Positions 1-8,596 are shown, counted from the first letter of the stretch. The stretch is 64,000 nucleotides of DNA from Nitrospirota bacterium (GCA_016214845.1 JACRMS010000039.1:56810-120809), one strand, 5' to 3'. Numbers and translations: made by a program. Notes: generated by a model not told the origin, from the sequence alone.

Positions 1-527
1 GCGTTGTTCCCGTATCTGAACGCCTGGTTCGGATAAAGCGCTGAAGACGCCAGCCTTACCGCCCCTTCAGGGATGTCAAATGTCTCGCCGTGCCAGTGAA
101 AGACCCTGAACTTCCGCCAGAAGTCTTTCACGAAAGGGTGCACTGCGAGGCTCCTCATAAGAGGGTCCATCAAACCGTCTCCCGTCAACTCGATGCCGTA
201 CCAGCCAATCTCTTTTTGCGTCCCGGCATAGACCCGCGCCCCCAGCGCCTTTGCCATTATCTGAGCGCCGAGGCATATACCGAAAACTTTCTTGCCATTA
301 GAAATAAAATCCCTGACAAGCTGTTCTTCTTCCCGTATGTAAGGGATATCATCGTTCACGCTCATCGGCCCGCCCATCATTATAAGCGTGTTGAAATCTT
401 CTTTACCGGGTATGCCCTCCCCTTTTGACAGATCAACTGTCGTGTACGGGATTTTTTTGTCAATCAAAAAATCCTCAATGGTCCCCGGCCCTTCTGTATC
501 GATATTTTTGCAAATTAAAACTGACAT
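1..527 (-). CDS. class I glutamine amidotransferase (3' end off window)
   Basis: The reading frame opens with ATG at 527 and stays open to base 1, so the C-terminus lies outside the window. About 175 residues are visible. They match a stand-alone class I glutamine amidotransferase of the GMP-synthase-like type: the nucleophile elbow GICLGAQ (Cys at about residue 86), an early MMGGPMSVND oxyanion-type loop, and FHWHGETFDIP carrying the region of the catalytic His. Such enzymes release ammonia from glutamine. The true acceptor cannot be told from this fragment. It lies downstream of glnB on the same strand, separated by a G-rich repeat, so it may be nitrogen-related, but this is only context. 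Confidence 0.8.
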   Translation of the reverse strand, partial: MSVLICKNIDTEGPGTIEDFLIDKKIPYTTVDLSKGEGIPGKEDFNTLIMMGGPMSVNDDIPYIREEEQLVRDFISNGKKVFGICLGAQIMAKALGARVYAGTQKEIGWYGIELTGDGLMDPLMRSLAVHPFVKDFWRKFRVFHWHGETFDIPEGAVRLASSALYPNQAFRYGNN

Positions 528-570
528 AACAAATATATCCTCATCTTAGTCAAAAGACTATTACTGACTT

Positions 571-618
571 TTGGGGTCAGGGTTAGCTACTAAACCCCAA
601 TCACTAATCCCCAACTAC
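571..618. repeat. G-rich inverted-repeat element, short form
   Basis: A TTGGGG/GGGTTAG arm is followed after a short spacer by AACCCCAATC and TAATCCCCAAC. This is the same family as the copies at 2889-2970, 8503-8592 and 12476-12566, but with a very short loop. It fills the gap between the amidotransferase and glnB. Confidence 0.6.
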
Positions 619-620
619 TA

Positions 621-992
<372 letters not shown>

Positions 993-1011
993 CTAATCCC
1001 CGATCCCTGTT

Positions 1012-2307
1012 TTACTGCGTATACGCGCTTTCTCCATGCAGAGCCTGGTCCAGGCCGATAAACTCTTCTCCGTCTTTGACCCTTAATCCAACTATCCAGT
1101 CAACGAGCTTAAGGATAATAAATGTTGCTACAAAGACAAATACAAAAGATACTATCACGGAAATACCCTGCGTTATAAACAGGGAAGAATTGCCGTGGAA
1201 CAAGCCGTCCTTGCCCGCGGGATTTATCGCGGCTGACGCAAAAAGTCCCACCGCCAGTGTGCCCCATGTGCCGCTGACACCGTGAATTCCAATTACGTCG
1301 AGAGAGTCATCGTATCCGAATTTTGATTTCATATTAACGCCTACGTAGCATAATAACCCTGCTATTAATCCAATTACTATCGACGACAACGGGCTGACAA
1401 AGCCGGCAGCAGGTGTGATACCGGCCAGTCCTGCGACTGCTCCGCTCATGGCCCCGAGCGCTGTAGGTTTTCCTCTCTGAAGCCATTCAATTAACATCCA
1501 GCTCATTGCCGCGGCGCCTGCTGAAGTGTTTGTAGTTACAAATGCTACGGAGGCCAGTCCGCCTGATGTCAATGCGCTGCCCGCATTAAAACCAAACCAG
1601 CCAAACCACAAAAGCGCCAGTCCTAAAACCGTCATCGGCAGGTCATGCGGCAGCATCGGCTCCCTGCCGTATCCCCTGCGCTTTCCGATCATCATTATCG
1701 CCACTAAAGCTGCAACAGCCGAGCTTATATGAACAACAATACCGCCTGCAAAGTCGAGCGTGCCAAGGGTCTTGGCCATCCATCCCCCGCCCCACACCCA
1801 GTGACATAACGGGGAATAAACAAATGTTACCCAGAGTATTGTGAAAAATATTAATGCCGAGAATTTCATCCTTTCGGCAAACGCGCCCGTGATCAGGGCA
1901 GGGGTTATCACCGCAAAGGTCCCCTGAAACATCATGAACAGCAGATGAGGGACTGTTGGCGCGAAGGGAGAACTCTCCTGTCCGACACCATTCAGCCCGA
2001 ACCACTCAGGCCCGCCGATAATGCCTCCTTTATCAGGACCGAACGCAAGCGTGTATCCCCACAACACCCAGATCACACTCACCATAAAAAGCATTATGAA
2101 ACTGTGCATGATAGTTCCGAGCACGTTTTTTCTCCTGACCATTCCGCCGTAAAAAAGCGCAAGCCCCGGCGTCATCAGCGTAACAAGCGCAGTTGAGATA
2201 AGCATCCAGGCGGTGTCACCGCTGTTTATCGTGGATGCTTCTCCTGCATAACTTAAACACGGCAGCAATAAAAGCGTTGCCGTTATCACAATGAGTTTAA
2301 ATTTCAT
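1012..2307 (-). CDS. amt: ammonium transporter Amt (copy 1)
   Basis: Amt/Mep/Rh channel, 431 residues from the ATG at 2307. That ATG is preceded by GGAGGGAGT and begins a clear signal peptide (MKFKLIVITATLLLLPCLSYA). An upstream in-frame ATG at 2346 lacks a ribosome site and would bury the signal. Seen: DTAWMLISTALV, the TPGLALFYGGMVRRKN signature, FAGGIVVHISS with the first pore His, and DVIGIHGVSGTWG with the second. It conducts ammonium inwards for assimilation. A sigma-54 promoter lies 35 bases before the start, and glnB copy 1 follows, so expression under nitrogen limitation is expected. Confidence 0.95.
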   Translation of the reverse strand: MKFKLIVITATLLLLPCLSYAGEASTINSGDTAWMLISTALVTLMTPGLALFYGGMVRRKNVLGTIMHSFIMLFMVSVIWVLWGYTLAFGPDKGGIIGGPEWFGLNGVGQESSPFAPTVPHLLFMMFQGTFAVITPALITGAFAERMKFSALIFFTILWVTFVYSPLCHWVWGGGWMAKTLGTLDFAGGIVVHISSAVAALVAIMMIGKRRGYGREPMLPHDLPMTVLGLALLWFGWFGFNAGSALTSGGLASVAFVTTNTSAGAAAMSWMLIEWLQRGKPTALGAMSGAVAGLAGITPAAGFVSPLSSIVIGLIAGLLCYVGVNMKSKFGYDDSLDVIGIHGVSGTWGTLAVGLFASAAINPAGKDGLFHGNSSLFITQGISVIVSFVFVFVATFIILKLVDWIVGLRVKDGEEFIGLDQALHGESAYTQ

Positions 2308-2341
2308 ACTCCCTCCATTGAAGATATTTTGCAGGGAGTTT

Positions 2342-2357
2342 TGCAAAAGCTGTGCCT
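2342..2357 (-). promoter_or_regulatory. sigma-54 (-24/-12) promoter of amt copy 1
   Basis: The minus strand reads AGGCACAGCTTTTGCA: GG and GC are separated by exactly ten bases, and the -12 TTGCA is perfect. It is 35 bases upstream of the chosen amt ATG, which fits a short leader. An rpoN gene is present in this window (59339-60790). Confidence 0.75.
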
Positions 2358-2402
2358 CACCTAACTTACTAATTTAATTGAAATTTAAATAACCGCTTTC
2401 CT

Positions 2403-2500
2403 ACAAAAATGTAGGAGTTTACAGCTTTCCTCCTGATTTCAATTGAAAATACAATGAGATGCAGATAGAGCCTACAAAATTGTAGGAGCAACAATTTTGT
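2403..2500. promoter_or_regulatory. three ACA-N4-TGT dyads upstream of amt
   Basis: Sites at 2403-2412 (ACAAAAATGT), 2474-2483 (ACAAAATTGT) and 2491-2500 (ACAATTTTGT) sit about 76, 147 and 164 bases before the predicted start site. The first two are extended palindromes of the form CCTACA-N4-TGTAGG. The same dyad occurs upstream of the nifH, nifB and orphan-HTH promoters, so a common nitrogen-regulator operator is inferred. Confidence 0.55.
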
Positions 2501-2530
2501 AGGGGAACATGGCCTGTCCGTACCCTCAGT

Positions 2531-2869
<339 letters not shown>

Positions 2870-2888
2870 TTATCCTCCGATTATTTTT

Positions 2889-2970
2889 TGGGATTGGGGT
2901 TTGGGGATTAGGGGTTAGTAAAGATAACCATCAACCGGTTTTTCTTTTCCAATCCCTAACCCCCAACCCC
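2889..2970. repeat. G-rich inverted-repeat element (type A)
   Basis: The left arm (2889-2919) is built of GGGATTGG/GGGGTTAG units and the right arm (2949-2970) is its complement. The spacer (AAAGATAACC...CGGTTTTTCTTTT) resembles the spacers of the copies at 8503-8592 and 12476-12566. It lies between amt copy 2 and glnB copy 2 and would fold into a long hairpin in the transcript. Confidence 0.75.
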
Positions 2971-2974
2971 TTCT

Positions 2975-4324
2975 TTATAATGAATACCCGCTTTCTCCAT
3001 GCTGCGCGTGGTCCAGCCCTACAAACTCTGCCTGATCGTCAACTCTGAGTCCCATTACCGCGTCAAGTGCCTTTAAGATGATGATCGTAATTACGAATGA
3101 ATAAACCCATGCCGCGCCAACGCTTATCAACTGATTCACAAGTAGAGACGGGTTGCCGAAGAACAGGCCGTCATTTCCTGCTGAATTAATCGCCTTTGAC
3201 GCAAACAGGCCTGTTGCAATCGCGCCCCATGTTCCGCCTACGCCGTGAACGCCCACTACATCGAGGGAGTCATCGTAGCCGAATTTCGATTTGAGATTAA
3301 TTGCCAGGTAGCAGATCACACCTGCTGCAAGCCCGATAATGACTGATGACATGGGCCCGACAAAACCTGATGCAGGGGTAATTGCCACAAGCCCCGCAAC
3401 CGCGCCTGATGCAGCGCCGAGAGCAGTCGGTTTTCCCCTGTGCTTCCATTCCGCGAACATCCAGGACAACGCCGCTGCTGCCGTTGCGATATGCGTAACA
3501 ACAAAGGCTGATGTTGCAAGAGCGCCTGATGCGACCGCGCTGCCTCCGTTAAACCCGAACCAGCCGAACCACAGCAATGCCGCGCCTATTAAAGTCATGG
3601 TAATGTTATGCGGCATCATCGGTTCCTTGCCGTATCCCTTTCTTTTGCCGACAACAAGTACAGCGGCAAGGGCTGAAACACCTGAGCTGATATGCACTAC
3701 AAGGCCGCCCGCGAAATCAAGCGCTCCAAGATTTCTTATCCAGCCTCCAACGCCCCAAACCCAGTGCGCGAGAGGGAAATATACAAACGTGGCCCATAGC
3801 ACAAGGAATACGAGATACGTGCTGAATTTAAACCGTTCGGCAATCGCCCCTGTTATGAGCGCCGGGGTGATAACGGCAAACATCATCTGGAATATCATGA
3901 ACGCCTGGTGCGGGATCGTTGCCGCGTAATCGGGATTAGGTTCAAGGCCCACACCCTTTAAACCTACCCAGTCGAGATTGCCGATGATGTGCCCTACATC
4001 CGGCCCGAATGACAGGCTGTACCCGTAAAGCACCCAGAGGATAGTCATAACTCCGAGCGCTATGAAACTCTGCATTATGGTCCCCAATACATTTTTGCGC
4101 CTGACCATTCCGCCGTAAAAGAGCGCAAGCCCCGGGGTCATCAGCATGACAAGCGCGGTGGAGATCAAAACCCACGCAGTGTCTCCTGTATCAACTTTTG
4201 GAGCAGGCGCAGCCTGTTCAACCGCTGCGGGAGCTAAAGTCTCAACCTGTGCCTCCTCTGCAAAGCCGAGGCCTGCAAACCCCAGCAAACCAATCATCAT
4301 CAAAATACTTAATAACCTTTTCAT
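2975..4324 (-). CDS. amt: ammonium transporter Amt (copy 2)
   Basis: Second Amt channel, 449 residues. It has a signal peptide ending near GFAGLGFAEE, then a roughly 20-residue Ala/Pro/Glu-rich stretch absent from copy 1. The family core follows: DTAWVLISTALV, LALFYGGMVRRKN, FAGGLVVHISSG (first pore His) and DVVGVHGVGGTWG (second pore His). It is the upstream partner of glnB copy 2 and lies 26 bases downstream of the porin, so porin-amt-glnB-amt-glnB may form one nitrogen-uptake block read leftward. Two closely related amt-glnB pairs side by side suggest a local duplication. Confidence 0.95.
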   Translation of the reverse strand: MKRLLSILMMIGLLGFAGLGFAEEAQVETLAPAAVEQAAPAPKVDTGDTAWVLISTALVMLMTPGLALFYGGMVRRKNVLGTIMQSFIALGVMTILWVLYGYSLSFGPDVGHIIGNLDWVGLKGVGLEPNPDYAATIPHQAFMIFQMMFAVITPALITGAIAERFKFSTYLVFLVLWATFVYFPLAHWVWGVGGWIRNLGALDFAGGLVVHISSGVSALAAVLVVGKRKGYGKEPMMPHNITMTLIGAALLWFGWFGFNGGSAVASGALATSAFVVTHIATAAAALSWMFAEWKHRGKPTALGAASGAVAGLVAITPASGFVGPMSSVIIGLAAGVICYLAINLKSKFGYDDSLDVVGVHGVGGTWGAIATGLFASKAINSAGNDGLFFGNPSLLVNQLISVGAAWVYSFVITIIILKALDAVMGLRVDDQAEFVGLDHAQHGESGYSL

Positions 4325-4350
4325 GTTTCCTCCTAATTTTACTTTTTAAA

Positions 4351-5457
4351 TTACCAGGTATACATCACCGCAACCGCAATTGTATCCTGCTTCTTTGCCT
4401 TACCTGAATCAAACACTTCCTTATCAGACCAGTCATGCCTGTACTCAGGTCTTACGATGACCGCTTGCGCCACCCTGAATTCAGGGGTGATAGTTATCTC
4501 TTTCAGAGTCTGCTCCGTTCCGGTCCTTACTCCATCTTTGTCCCTGAAGTATTCAGCCCTTGCCGACATGCTGACAAGATCGTTGAAGTCATATTTTGCT
4601 GTTCCGGCAACGCCGTACCATTTTGCGGTATCACCGTCCGGAGCGGATTTCTCTTCAGTGGCATAGTCCGCATTGAGGATGATGGATAAATTCTTTACCG
4701 GTTTTACGATCCCGACCCAGTCAAAGAGGAACCTATTGTCGGCGGTATTATTGTCCTTCTCAGGCCCGTACATAAGATTAAAGAACATCGAGAGCTGCTC
4801 GACAGGTATTACCCCCGCGCTCAGTCCGATTGTCTTGCCCTTGTTGTTGTCGTCCGTATTGTCCCAGCCGTTGACTATGTGAATGCCGGCATTAAAAGTC
4901 TCCGTGAACGGGTAGCTGACCTTCAGCCCTGTATGGGTAAAAGGTATCGCATAATTAAAGAGGAACGAACGTGAGTAATTGGGATTGTCCTTTGCCTCAA
5001 TCACTTCAGCCCCGTGATAAGTTGCAAACTTACCGAAATCGAATTTCAGCCCATTGCCCAATGGCGCAAGATATCCAACATACGCCTCGGTAATGTCAAT
5101 GGAATCATCGCTTGCGCCGAGGCCCCTTGAATGTATCCACTTTGCGGTTTCGCCTGCCGAGAGTTTGAATTTAAAACCCACGCCGTCAACCGGCGCGTCC
5201 TTGACGAATACCAACTGGGCAAGGTCTAACATAAAACTGTTTGCCTTGTGGTCAAAAACCCTTAACTCATTCTCCTGAGAATTGCTGTTCTTGAAGTTAT
5301 AAGTGTAGCCGCCCTGCAGATAAATGCTCATGCCGAGGGCCTTCCTGAATTCATCCAAAGTCATGCTACCCATTTTCGTTTCTTCGGCTTTTAAATTGCC
5401 TGCAAAGCCGGTCAACATTAATACTATCACCAAAAAAGCTGCCTTTAAACCCTTCAC
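4351..5457 (-). CDS. outer-membrane beta-barrel porin (OmpL/bbp2-like)
   Basis: About 368 residues from a GTG at 5457 that has GGAGGT five bases upstream. It starts a signal peptide (VKGLKAAFLVIVLMLTGFAG); the longer in-frame start at 5490 has no ribosome site. The mature protein alternates hydrophobic and polar residues with many aromatic strand ends (YLQGGYTYNF, IHIVNGWDN, YGVAGTAKYDFNDL) and finishes with a typical terminal strand ending in Tyr-Thr-Trp. The motif set resembles the putative beta-barrel porin-2 family. Its position directly before amt suggests it lets a nitrogen compound cross the outer membrane; the substrate is not known. Confidence 0.8.
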   Translation of the reverse strand: MKGLKAAFLVIVLMLTGFAGNLKAEETKMGSMTLDEFRKALGMSIYLQGGYTYNFKNSNSQENELRVFDHKANSFMLDLAQLVFVKDAPVDGVGFKFKLSAGETAKWIHSRGLGASDDSIDITEAYVGYLAPLGNGLKFDFGKFATYHGAEVIEAKDNPNYSRSFLFNYAIPFTHTGLKVSYPFTETFNAGIHIVNGWDNTDDNNKGKTIGLSAGVIPVEQLSMFFNLMYGPEKDNNTADNRFLFDWVGIVKPVKNLSIILNADYATEEKSAPDGDTAKWYGVAGTAKYDFNDLVSMSARAEYFRDKDGVRTGTEQTLKEITITPEFRVAQAVIVRPEYRHDWSDKEVFDSGKAKKQDTIAVAVMYTW

Positions 5458-5511
5458 CGCACACCTCCAGATCTTTATTCCGCAGACCAACGCCCGCGAT
5501 TTTTTTTTAAT

Positions 5512-5531
5512 GGGCGCATTGAAATACGCCC
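5512..5531. repeat. small palindrome between porin and HTH gene
   Basis: The imperfect palindrome GGGCGCATTGAAATACGCCC can form an 8-bp stem. It resembles the GTAGGGGCG-type palindromes seen at about 13700 and 29717. It has no T-run on the minus strand, so it is not a terminator for the genes here. Confidence 0.5.
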
Positions 5532-5536
5532 CTGCG

Positions 5537-5728
5537 TCACTGACTCTTAACTCGTAACTCTGTTCCCTCCCTCCTTATACCGTATTTTTTTATCTTGTAC
5601 CCTATCATCCTCTCTGTGATGCCGAGCTGTCTTGCGGCCTTTGCCATTACCCAGTCGCATTCTTTCAACGCCCTGATTATTTCTTCCTTTTCAATTTCCC
5701 TGATCTGTTCTTTCAATGAATTCATCAT
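5537..5728 (-). CDS. stand-alone Fis/NifA-type HTH protein
   Basis: A 63-residue protein made only of the C-terminal DNA-binding domain of a NifA-like activator: KEEIIRALKECDWVMAKAA, then the helix-turn-helix RQLGITERMIGYKIKKYGI. There is no room for the GAF or AAA+ domains: a sigma-54 promoter at 5751-5766 starts the gene, and no NifA coding remnant precedes it. AAAGGA before the ATG gives a fair ribosome site. Alone it cannot remodel sigma-54 holoenzyme, so it could recruit, block or tune a full activator encoded elsewhere. Its location inside the nif island and its promoter type argue for a nitrogen role. Target and sign of regulation are inference. Confidence 0.8.
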   Translation of the reverse strand: MMNSLKEQIREIEKEEIIRALKECDWVMAKAARQLGITERMIGYKIKKYGIRREGTELRVKSQ

Positions 5729-5750
5729 CGCGTCCTTTGATCTTGCATAT

Positions 5751-5766
5751 TGCCAGAATTATGCCA
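5751..5766 (-). promoter_or_regulatory. sigma-54 promoter of the orphan HTH gene
   Basis: The minus strand reads TGGCATAATTCTGGCA, with GG-N10-GC spacing and only the T of the -12 TTGC changed to G. It closely resembles the nifH promoter at 18206-18221 (TGGCATGATTTTGGCA). It is 22 bases before the start codon. Confidence 0.75.
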
Positions 5767-5812
5767 GGGCGAAACCTCTTGAATCTTTTGAGTTCCAAAG
5801 TGAGATGATACT

Positions 5813-5855
5813 ACAATTATGTTACTTTGGGACAATATTGTAGGAACAATTTTGT
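5813..5855. promoter_or_regulatory. three ACA-N4-TGT dyads upstream of the orphan HTH gene
   Basis: Sites at 5813-5822 (ACAATTATGT), 5832-5841 (ACAATATTGT) and 5846-5855 (ACAATTTTGT) lie about 77, 96 and 110 bases before the predicted start. The first is identical to the nifH and nifB sites. They fill the gap between the hesA-like stop codon and the promoter. Confidence 0.6.
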
Positions 5856-5860
5856 AGGCT

Positions 5861-6631
5861 TTAATTTTTACCGGCGCAAACTTTGCAATTTTGTTCTCTG
5901 CGTATATTCAGTTTTCTAAAATCCATATTCATGGCATTAAATACCAGCATCTTAGAAAGCAGAGGCTCCCCGTATCCTGTCAACAGCTTTACCGCTTCGA
6001 TGCTCATCATGCAGCCGAAAATCCCCGATACTGCGCCAAGCACAGGAAAACCCATCTCCTCCCATTCAGGATTGTCTTCGGGATACAGACAATTAAGGCA
6101 GGGGGTTACATGAGGGATGACATTGAAAAGGTAGCCCTCCATGCTGTTCATGGCAGCTTCAACCATAGGGATATTTCTACTGATACAGGCTGCATTCAGC
6201 AGCCTTCGTTCTTTAAAGTTGGGACGGGCGGAAAGTGCGATCTGTACCCCATCCAGAAAATCCCCTATGTTGTCTGCCGATATCCTTTCATCGAATACCT
6301 CAACCTCCACATCGGGATTTATCTCTTCAATTGTCTTTTTGGCCTGCACGACCCTGCTCCTGCCTATCCAGTCATGTTTCATCAGTATCTGCCTGTTCAT
6401 ATTCGACAGGGTCAGATTTCCGTAGTGAGCAAATACCATTTTCCCTATTCCGGCAACGGCAAGATAAATTGCCGCAGTCCCTCCGAGTCCGCCAATGCCC
6501 GCGATCAGCGCGGTTGACTCTTTCAGCTTCCGCTGATGCTCATCGGTGAATCCCTGAAGCATCAATTGCCTGCGGTAACGCTCCATTTCTGTTTCAGAAA
6601 GCTGACTGTTTTTTTCAGTTAACAGTTTCAC
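5861..6631 (-). CDS. HesA/ThiF/MoeB-type E1-like protein
   Basis: A 256-residue E1-like adenylyltransferase. Seen: RYRRQLMLQGF near residue 20, the nucleotide loop IAGIGGLGGTAA, the SNMNRQILM segment corresponding to the ATP-binding Asn/Arg/Gln region, and two CxxC pairs (CLNC, CKVC) expected to hold zinc. The family activates the C-terminus of a ubiquitin-like sulfur carrier. The conserved Asp-x-x-Asp-Asn loop reads SARPNF here, so the usual Asp is missing. It overlaps the end of nifB by 17 bases, so it is translationally coupled and probably has the HesA role in nitrogenase cofactor or Fe-S supply. No partner ThiS-like protein is in view. Confidence 0.75.
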   Translation of the reverse strand: MKLLTEKNSQLSETEMERYRRQLMLQGFTDEHQRKLKESTALIAGIGGLGGTAAIYLAVAGIGKMVFAHYGNLTLSNMNRQILMKHDWIGRSRVVQAKKTIEEINPDVEVEVFDERISADNIGDFLDGVQIALSARPNFKERRLLNAACISRNIPMVEAAMNSMEGYLFNVIPHVTPCLNCLYPEDNPEWEEMGFPVLGAVSGIFGCMMSIEAVKLLTGYGEPLLSKMLVFNAMNMDFRKLNIRREQNCKVCAGKN

Positions 6632-7511
6632 AATATTCTTCTCCGATCCTCGAATTCAGCACCTCAAGCTCCATGTCCTTGTCCTCTCCAAGTTCGCCGC
6701 AGGCGTCCGCCCTGCATTGCCTGCAATGGGTCATCTGGGGAATAGACTTTTTGCATCGGTTACGCATCATGTTTATTGCTTCATGCGACGGCCTGTGTAA
6801 ATGTTCAAATTCAGCCTTCGGTATCAGCGGCATGATATTCATCAGGTCCGCTTTCCTGTGCGCGGCAAACCATGCGGCAAAGGGGACCTCTTCGTCATTA
6901 ACTCCCGGAATGAAAACCGTGTTGACCTTCACAATAAGCCCCGCCTCAACAGCCGCTCCGAGCCCCTCCCACTGATTGTTCAATAAACATTCGGCGGCTT
7001 CTCTCCCCTTATAAAGCTTGCCTTTGTACGACACCCATGAATATATCTTTTCAGCCGTCGCGGTGGTCACTGCGTTTATGGTGACGGTCAGACTACTCAC
7101 TCCTGCCTCGATGAGATCATCAAGCCTGTCGGAAAGCAGAAGCCCGTTTGTTGAGACACAGAGTGTCAGTTCGGGATATTCCCTGTGGACCGCACTGAAT
7201 GTCTCAAATGTCGCGTCATTTGTCAGAGGGTCTCCCGGCCCGGCTATGCCTATAACAGTCAGGCGTTCATTCCTTTCAACTAATGACCTGACTCTATCCA
7301 ATGCTTCATGTGGAGTTAAAACCCTGCTCGTGATGCCCGGCCTTGATTCATTTGCGCAGTCATACTTTCTTAAGCAGTATTTGCACTGAATGTTACAGGC
7401 AGGCGCAACCGGCAGATGTATCCTGCCGAACCTGTTGTGCGCCTCCTGGGAGAAACAGGGATGCGTACTTATGATATGGCTTTTGCCGCTGTGCTTAAGA
7501 ATTGTTTTCAT
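6615..7511 (-). CDS. nifB: nitrogenase cofactor synthase NifB (radical SAM)
   Basis: 298 residues from the ATG at 7511; GAGG lies seven bases before it. A GTG at 7523 is the alternative start. NifB fuses [4Fe-4S] units and inserts carbide to make NifB-co. Seen: HLPVAPACNIQCKYCLRKYDC with the radical SAM CxxxCxxC, the GIAGPGDPL glycine loop, NIMPLIP, and a C-terminal CRQCRADACG cluster site. It is the short NifB form without the C-terminal NifX-like domain; that domain is encoded separately at 9551-9955. It has its own perfect sigma-54 promoter at 7550-7565 and leads a two-gene unit with the HesA-like protein. Confidence 0.95.
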   Translation of the reverse strand: MKTILKHSGKSHIISTHPCFSQEAHNRFGRIHLPVAPACNIQCKYCLRKYDCANESRPGITSRVLTPHEALDRVRSLVERNERLTVIGIAGPGDPLTNDATFETFSAVHREYPELTLCVSTNGLLLSDRLDDLIEAGVSSLTVTINAVTTATAEKIYSWVSYKGKLYKGREAAECLLNNQWEGLGAAVEAGLIVKVNTVFIPGVNDEEVPFAAWFAAHRKADLMNIMPLIPKAEFEHLHRPSHEAINMMRNRCKKSIPQMTHCRQCRADACGELGEDKDMELEVLNSRIGEEYCETVN

Positions 7512-7549
7512 TGCACACCTCACTTTCAGTAAAGTCTTTTCAATTATTG

Positions 7550-7565
7550 AGCAATAGACATGCCA
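7550..7565 (-). promoter_or_regulatory. sigma-54 promoter of nifB
   Basis: The minus strand reads TGGCATGTCTATTGCT, a perfect match to the TGGCAYR-N4-TTGCW consensus. The -12 GC lies about 40 bases before the nifB ATG. Confidence 0.88.
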
Positions 7566-7622
7566 ATCTGTTAACTCGTTGATTATGTTTGTTTGAGAAA
7601 ATTAATAAGGCGTGAAGCTATT

Positions 7623-7632
7623 ACAATTATGT
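7623..7632. promoter_or_regulatory. ACA-N4-TGT dyad upstream of nifB
   Basis: ACAATTATGT inside TTACAATTATGTTTCTG, about 88 bases before the predicted start site. The 12 bases TACAATTATGTT are identical upstream of nifH and the orphan HTH gene. No TGT-N10-ACA site of the standard NifA kind could be fitted here. Confidence 0.55.
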
Positions 7633-7748
7633 TTCTGATAATTCAATCTTGTAGTAACATTTTAGCGGGGCAGCTTGTGCGGAAAGATTCCGGGCAAGGC
7701 GGAATGACGGAAATTTAAAACTGTGGCAGAGACCGCAGAGCGTAATAA

Positions 7749-8201
7749 TTACAGTAACTTTCTCATGCATACAAGTTTGGTATTATCCCATCCCTTGCTG
7801 CAATAGAAATCCAAGGCCTTTGCATTATCAATATCTCTAAGCAATTGAATCCTTTGAATGCCTTGCGTCTTGCACCACTTGATGACTTCCGAAAGGAGCT
7901 TCGATCCGATACCTTTGCCTCTTACGTCCTGCCGCACGATTAAATCCTCAAGCAGCCCGGCTGCGCCTCCCTCAGAAGTGGAGATCACTGTCTGCACAGA
8001 GCACATGCCGATTATTTCATTGTCCTTCTCAGCCACAAACACGACTGATGGGCCTAATGTGTTATCGAGTAAAAGCCCCAGCCCTGCCGACTGCTTTTCC
8101 ATATCAGGTTTGAAATCCTGCTCAATGGAAAATAATTCCGAAAGAAGGTCGCACATCTCAGTTACATCGTCCGGCCTCGCATGTCGCATTGTAAAATTCA
8201 T
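7749..8201 (-). CDS. GNAT-family N-acetyltransferase
   Basis: A 150-residue GNAT enzyme. It has the N-terminal FTMRHARPDDVTEMCDLLSE start, a central VFVAEKDNEIIGMCSV strand pair, the acetyl-CoA loop VRQDVRGKGIGSKLLSEV (Q/RxxGxG/A) and a C-terminal ALDFYCSKGW helix-strand. It transfers acetyl from acetyl-CoA to an unknown amine. It starts nine bases after the ferredoxin gene ends, so it is probably the last gene of the nif operon, although nothing in its sequence ties it to nitrogen fixation. It may respond to nitrogen status or may simply have been captured. Confidence 0.8.
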   Translation of the reverse strand: MNFTMRHARPDDVTEMCDLLSELFSIEQDFKPDMEKQSAGLGLLLDNTLGPSVVFVAEKDNEIIGMCSVQTVISTSEGGAAGLLEDLIVRQDVRGKGIGSKLLSEVIKWCKTQGIQRIQLLRDIDNAKALDFYCSKGWDNTKLVCMRKLL

Positions 8202-8210
8202 GTGATTAAA

Positions 8211-8486
8211 TCACACCTCCACATGAACCTGACATCTCTTTGTGCAGATCTTTGAACAGGCCTCGCAGCCGATGCAGTTCTCAGGCTTTGCGATGGACAT
8301 TACCTTGTTGCCCATGTCATCTCCGTACTCGTCTTCACCTTCAAAGGGTTTTTCAATCAGCTCAAGCACCTCCCTGCTGCAAACTTTGTAACAGCGTCCG
8401 CAGCCGATGCACTTGTTCACATCAATTGATTCAATAAATCTCGGCGTCCATGTCTGTCCGCCGCGCGTGTATCCGATAATTGACAT
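8211..8486 (-). CDS. fdxB: nif-specific ferredoxin III (FdxB-like, 2[4Fe-4S])
   Basis: A 91-residue ferredoxin. It starts with the MSIIGYTRGGQTWTPRFI segment typical of the nif-associated ferredoxin III family. It has one CIGCGRCYKVC cluster motif near residue 26, and a second motif, CIGCEACSKIC, followed by an extra Cys (TKRCQ). These proteins deliver low-potential electrons to the nitrogenase system or its cofactor assembly. It sits directly after nifI2, separated by a G-rich inverted repeat, and before the GNAT gene. Confidence 0.88.
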   Translation of the reverse strand: MSIIGYTRGGQTWTPRFIESIDVNKCIGCGRCYKVCSREVLELIEKPFEGEDEYGDDMGNKVMSIAKPENCIGCEACSKICTKRCQVHVEV

Positions 8487-8502
8487 AATTCCTCCTTTTT
8501 GA

Positions 8503-8592
8503 GGGATTGGGGATCAGGGGTTAGGGTTTGGATAAAGACAAAAAAGGCAGCAAGTTGTTTTTACTAATCCCCAATCCCCAACCCCTAATCCC
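8503..8592. repeat. G-rich inverted-repeat element (type A)
   Basis: Left arm GGGATTGGGGATCAGGGG and following; right arm AATCCCCAATCCCCAACCCC, then TAATCCC. The spacer contains AAAGACAAAAAAGG and GTTGTTTTTACT, like the copies at 2889 and 12476. It lies between nifI2 and fdxB. Confidence 0.78.
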
Positions 8593-8596
8593 TTTT

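Noticed and set aside
3339..3929. 196-residue plus-strand frame inside amt copy 2
   Set aside because: Antisense shadow of a high-confidence Amt gene with no family match.
5512..5531. Palindrome as a terminator for the orphan HTH gene
   Set aside because: On the minus strand the stem is followed by A, not T, residues.
8201..8215. TGTGATTAAATCACA palindrome, CRP/FNR-like
   Set aside because: It overlaps the fdxB stop and the GNAT start codons, the spacer is five rather than six bases, and no promoter is seen beside it.
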